Below, in pieces: positions 62,001 to 64,000 of a DNA stretch of 64,000 nucleotides. A model generated the notes under the pieces. The model searched no databases. It saw only the letters and a program-made list of their open reading frames with translations, and was not told where the DNA came from. The stretch lies in the NCBI GenBank assembly GCA_963682175.1, contig OY821786.1, positions 36,015,501 through 36,079,500 on the forward strand, given 5' to 3'. The stretch comes from Triglochin maritima (lineage: Eukaryota; Streptophyta; Magnoliopsida; Alismatales; Juncaginaceae). Within the stretch, counting starts at the first letter, position 1. Each line of letters starts with the position of its first letter. A program made the translations under genes and the position numbers.

Positions 62001-64000
62001 CATACCAGGAAACCAGAACAACAAACCTTTAGCATCAACTCTGGAATTATAGGATTTGTCAATATTCACAAGTTTACGACATACGCCAGAACTAAGTCCA
62101 TGACTAGCTATTAAGTGACAGGTGTTATGAAACATTTCATGATATATGATGTGTCTGTACCTTAAAATGTCAAACATTTCTTAGGCATGCAAAGCATACA
62201 CTGGATGATGATGATGATCCAAGCATGAGTTACTGGTATCCTCTCCTGATTTGTAGATTAATTTACAGGCCCCTCGTCTACTTAATATTTGGCATAACCT
62301 ATGTCAACTACCTGCTCCAAGTGAGGAAGCCTGCTTTGGGTACATTTTGGCGTTGCAGGAAGCACGCCTCCTAAGAGGAGATTATCTTACCGAAAATCTT
62401 TTCCATTTCCTAACAGTAAAGAAACACCTGTTTCAGTTACTAATTTATTTTTGCATATTGTTTCACAACATAACCTCGTTACTCCTGTTTCTTTCTTCCA
62501 GAAAATTTCTGTAGATTGTTTTATGGTGTCCATGCAAGTTGGACAACCATCACAAGGAGTCAAGCGCCTACCTTCTCAGGCAATAGATACATATGCCAAA
62601 CTTATATTATTAATGATGAAGGTAACATAATTAATTTTGTTTTTACCATTTACTGTTTGCAAACTACGATAACCTTATTTCATCGAAGGGGCTTAATATT
62701 TTCTAGGATTTTACCCAATTGATGGCCTACCAACCAGATTATAATTTGATTTATTTTACCTGTACCACATTTGAATGAACTTTTAACAATGTTATTTTTA
62801 TCTGCCCCAGCATTTTTCAGCAGACGGAGGAAATGCCATTGCTATAATCTTCCAAAAGGTTGAAGTATCCTAGATACTATCATAGTTAGCTGTCTACTAG
62901 TTCCTTTTTATTATTTATTGTTTTACCTTTTATTTCAGTTCCTGTCGGCAATAGTTTGGCTTATCTGCAATGCTGCAAATGGGGGTGGAAACTTATTTAA
63001 CTGTAGGCCATATCGCAAGTTGGTCTCAAAATTGCTTGTGGGTATGACTTCTTTGGATTTTCATCCTGATGAGGTAAATAAGCATGTAGTTTTTGTACAA
63101 ATTTCTTCGCCTGTTCCTGCTTATCATTCAAATCCTCACCATTTTCTTTTTTTGTGTGTACAGCACCTTCGTAATTTAATATGCCTGGCAGATGCTTTCC
63201 ATGCACTTGAACCGTTAAAGATTTACAAATTCAGGTCAATATGTCTACACACTCATTTTAGACTTACAATTATCCAACAGATTCAGGTTTAACGGATGCC
63301 GCTTAAATAGTACTGTGGCACCTTGCACTGTTTTTTGGAGCGACTCATGTCGTGATCACACATTTCCTTACTACTGAAACCTTTTCTTCTTCTTTTACTA
63401 ACATTTTTTCAACATCAATTAGCTTTGAGGAAGCCATCATTTGATTTTCACTTTGCTGTGAAAATTTCGTTCAGATTAATTATGATTCAAATGTGAAAAG
63501 ATAAACGATTAGTTATTAGTTTATTTTTCCGAATTTGTTACTTTTAGGATTTAGCATTTTCAACAATCATCCCACTTTGCATATTAATATTTTTCTACAA
63601 GTCCTAACAACAATATAAGTGAGATTATAATTTGTTGTTTTTAAAAATCAATTGCATACGGTAATCCTCAATTTTAGAATGTGGTCTACTAACAAAGTTT
63701 TACCAGGCCCCCAAGTTTCTAGATACATATTTATAACTTGCATGTTGCGTGCATGGTTTTAAAGTATCTAAACATGTTAGCTTCCCATATTTGAATATAT
63801 TTTACATATTTTAGAAGATTCACCCCAAATTTGATCAGTTTCGATATTGAATTTGTGCTATCAGCTACGCATGGCTTCGGTTGGTGGGCCATGAAAGCTT
63901 CATGCCGTATTTGCTTGGAGACCTTCGGAGTTGGCCATTTTACCAATGCTTGCTTGTTGATATGTTCAAATTCCTGGGACCAATCCTCAGAAACGATGAT
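52005..64000 (+). CDS. NOT1-like protein (CCR4-NOT scaffold), N-terminally short, runs off the window
   Basis: Twenty-one exons can be joined: 52005-52061, 52142-52211, 52450-52511, 52637-52782, 57152-57260, 57347-57493, 57696-57743, 57817-57945, 58023-58073, 58231-58244, 58379-58484, 58646-58735, 60047-60199, 61291-61499, 61574-61691, 62269-62415, 62502-62621, 62811-62858, 62939-63073, 63164-63234 and 63867 onward. They stay open for about 721 codons with phases that agree. Family landmarks: FGTPTNIGTLL, LEEQYYPWFAQHMIVRR and PPNPWTMAVLRDLLEIY (MIF4G region), ENDENFLRALACKKVSEDVA and a DSERRQRGAG block (DUF3819-like, CNOT9-binding in the family), and the C-terminal NOT module (WHNLCQLPAP, AIDTYAKLILLM, AWLRLVGHESFMPYLL). 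The usual N-terminal thousand residues are absent, and a few hundred residues before the NOT module are missing. Intron 4 (4.4 kb) hosts a transposon nest. Divergence from normal NOT1 is high, so this is a paralogue or early pseudogene. Confidence 0.75.
55274..55500. repeat. Array of degenerate CGG-N4-CCG palindromes
   Basis: Within the MULE derivative the words CGGATGACCG, CGGTACACCG, CGGATAACCG, CGGTAAACCG, CGGTGGACCG, CGGTCATCCG, CGGTAGACCG and CGGTCGACCG follow each other at 10-80 bp spacing. Confidence 0.75.
55889..56067. repeat. GC-rich palindrome cassette in the MULE derivative
   Basis: Five or more GCCTCCAC(N)GTGGAGGC palindromes separated by TCTGGCTA / TTAGCCAGA words, next to the retained transposase exon 1, as in MULE-2 intron 1. 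Confidence 0.85.
56388..56560. other. GC-rich unidentified segment in NOT1-like intron 4
   Basis: Coding-like base composition (GACGAGCCGATGTTCCCAAA, GGTCCGACGGCGGCGAG) in otherwise AT-rich intron. It may be a gene fragment; I do not recognise it. Confidence 0.3.
59040..59360. repeat. Rearranged patch in intron 12 with inverted exon copy
   Basis: A TA run is followed by 59140-59215, which is the exact reverse complement of 57711-57786 (exon 7 end and following intron). Then two direct copies of ATACATATCAATTATAGATA with CATAAAAGCTCTGAGTTTA, the latter also present inverted at 59100-59125. Confidence 0.9.
59700..59875 (-). mobile_element. SINE fragment in NOT1-like intron 12
   Basis: On minus the words AACAGCCTCTATGCAACTGC and GCAAGGGTAAGTC resemble the conserved 3' domain of many angiosperm SINEs. 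No tRNA-like head or duplication was found. Confidence 0.4.

Noticed and set aside
62185..62235. Extra NOT1-like exon encoding an acidic D-D-D-D-D run
   Set aside because: It has splice-like borders and a length divisible by three, but contains stops in the phase required by both neighbours.

Overview
This is a 64 kb window of a plant nuclear genome. The genes that can be recognised and the mobile elements present (DUF-type membrane gene, GATA factor, G3P transporter, MULEs with FAR1/OTU/PMD genes, TRIM, chromovirus, angiosperm-type SINEs) point to a eudicot; the species cannot be named from sequence alone. Intergenic DNA is AT-rich and the window is dominated by transposable elements. All gene models were built by hand from open frames, GT/AG splice sites and remembered family features; no database search was run.

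Layout. 1-3.37 kb: right part of a Mutator-like element (MULE-1) with the end of an OTU protease gene and a complete antisense plant-mobile-domain (PMD) gene. 4.8-7.05 kb: a host gene for a multi-pass membrane protein (minus strand), whose only intron is a solo LTR of a TRIM element. 7-12.5 kb: gene-free DNA with one long-TIR element and one MITE. 12.7-21.8 kb: a glycerol-3-phosphate transporter-like (SLC37/G3PP) gene on the minus strand, broken by a 7 kb Ty3/gypsy chromovirus inserted in exon 1 and by a 4-nt frameshift. 22.4-24.4 kb: probable solo LTR. 24.67-25.03 kb: complete TRIM. 26.66-32.66 kb: a full-length MULE (MULE-2) carrying transposase, OTU and antisense PMD genes, two of them with one nonsense codon each. 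32.7-40.5 kb: nothing recognisable except a MITE and a minisatellite. 40.5-42.3 kb: solo gypsy-type LTR. 42.7-43.0 kb: short MULE derivative. 45.16-46.17 kb: intact GATA zinc-finger gene. 46.5-49.5 kb: two SINEs flanking a TIR element packed with tandem and inverted repeats. 52.0 kb to the right edge: a multi-exon NOT1-like gene (CCR4-NOT scaffold) that starts near the MIF4G region of the normal protein.

The most notable structures are: (1) a TRIM solo LTR flanked by a perfect 5-bp target-site duplication whose excision as a GT-AG intron would leave exactly one copy of the duplication and restore the reading frame; (2) a four-deep nest of insertions (three hAT-type MITEs and a MULE deletion derivative), resolved by target-site duplications, inside intron 4 of the NOT1-like gene; (3) a MULE family with three genes and GC-rich palindrome cassettes in the first introns at both ends; (4) a palindrome CGGTCGACCG that recurs in several unrelated mobile elements; (5) a 76-bp perfect inverted copy of a NOT1-like exon inside a later intron of the same gene.
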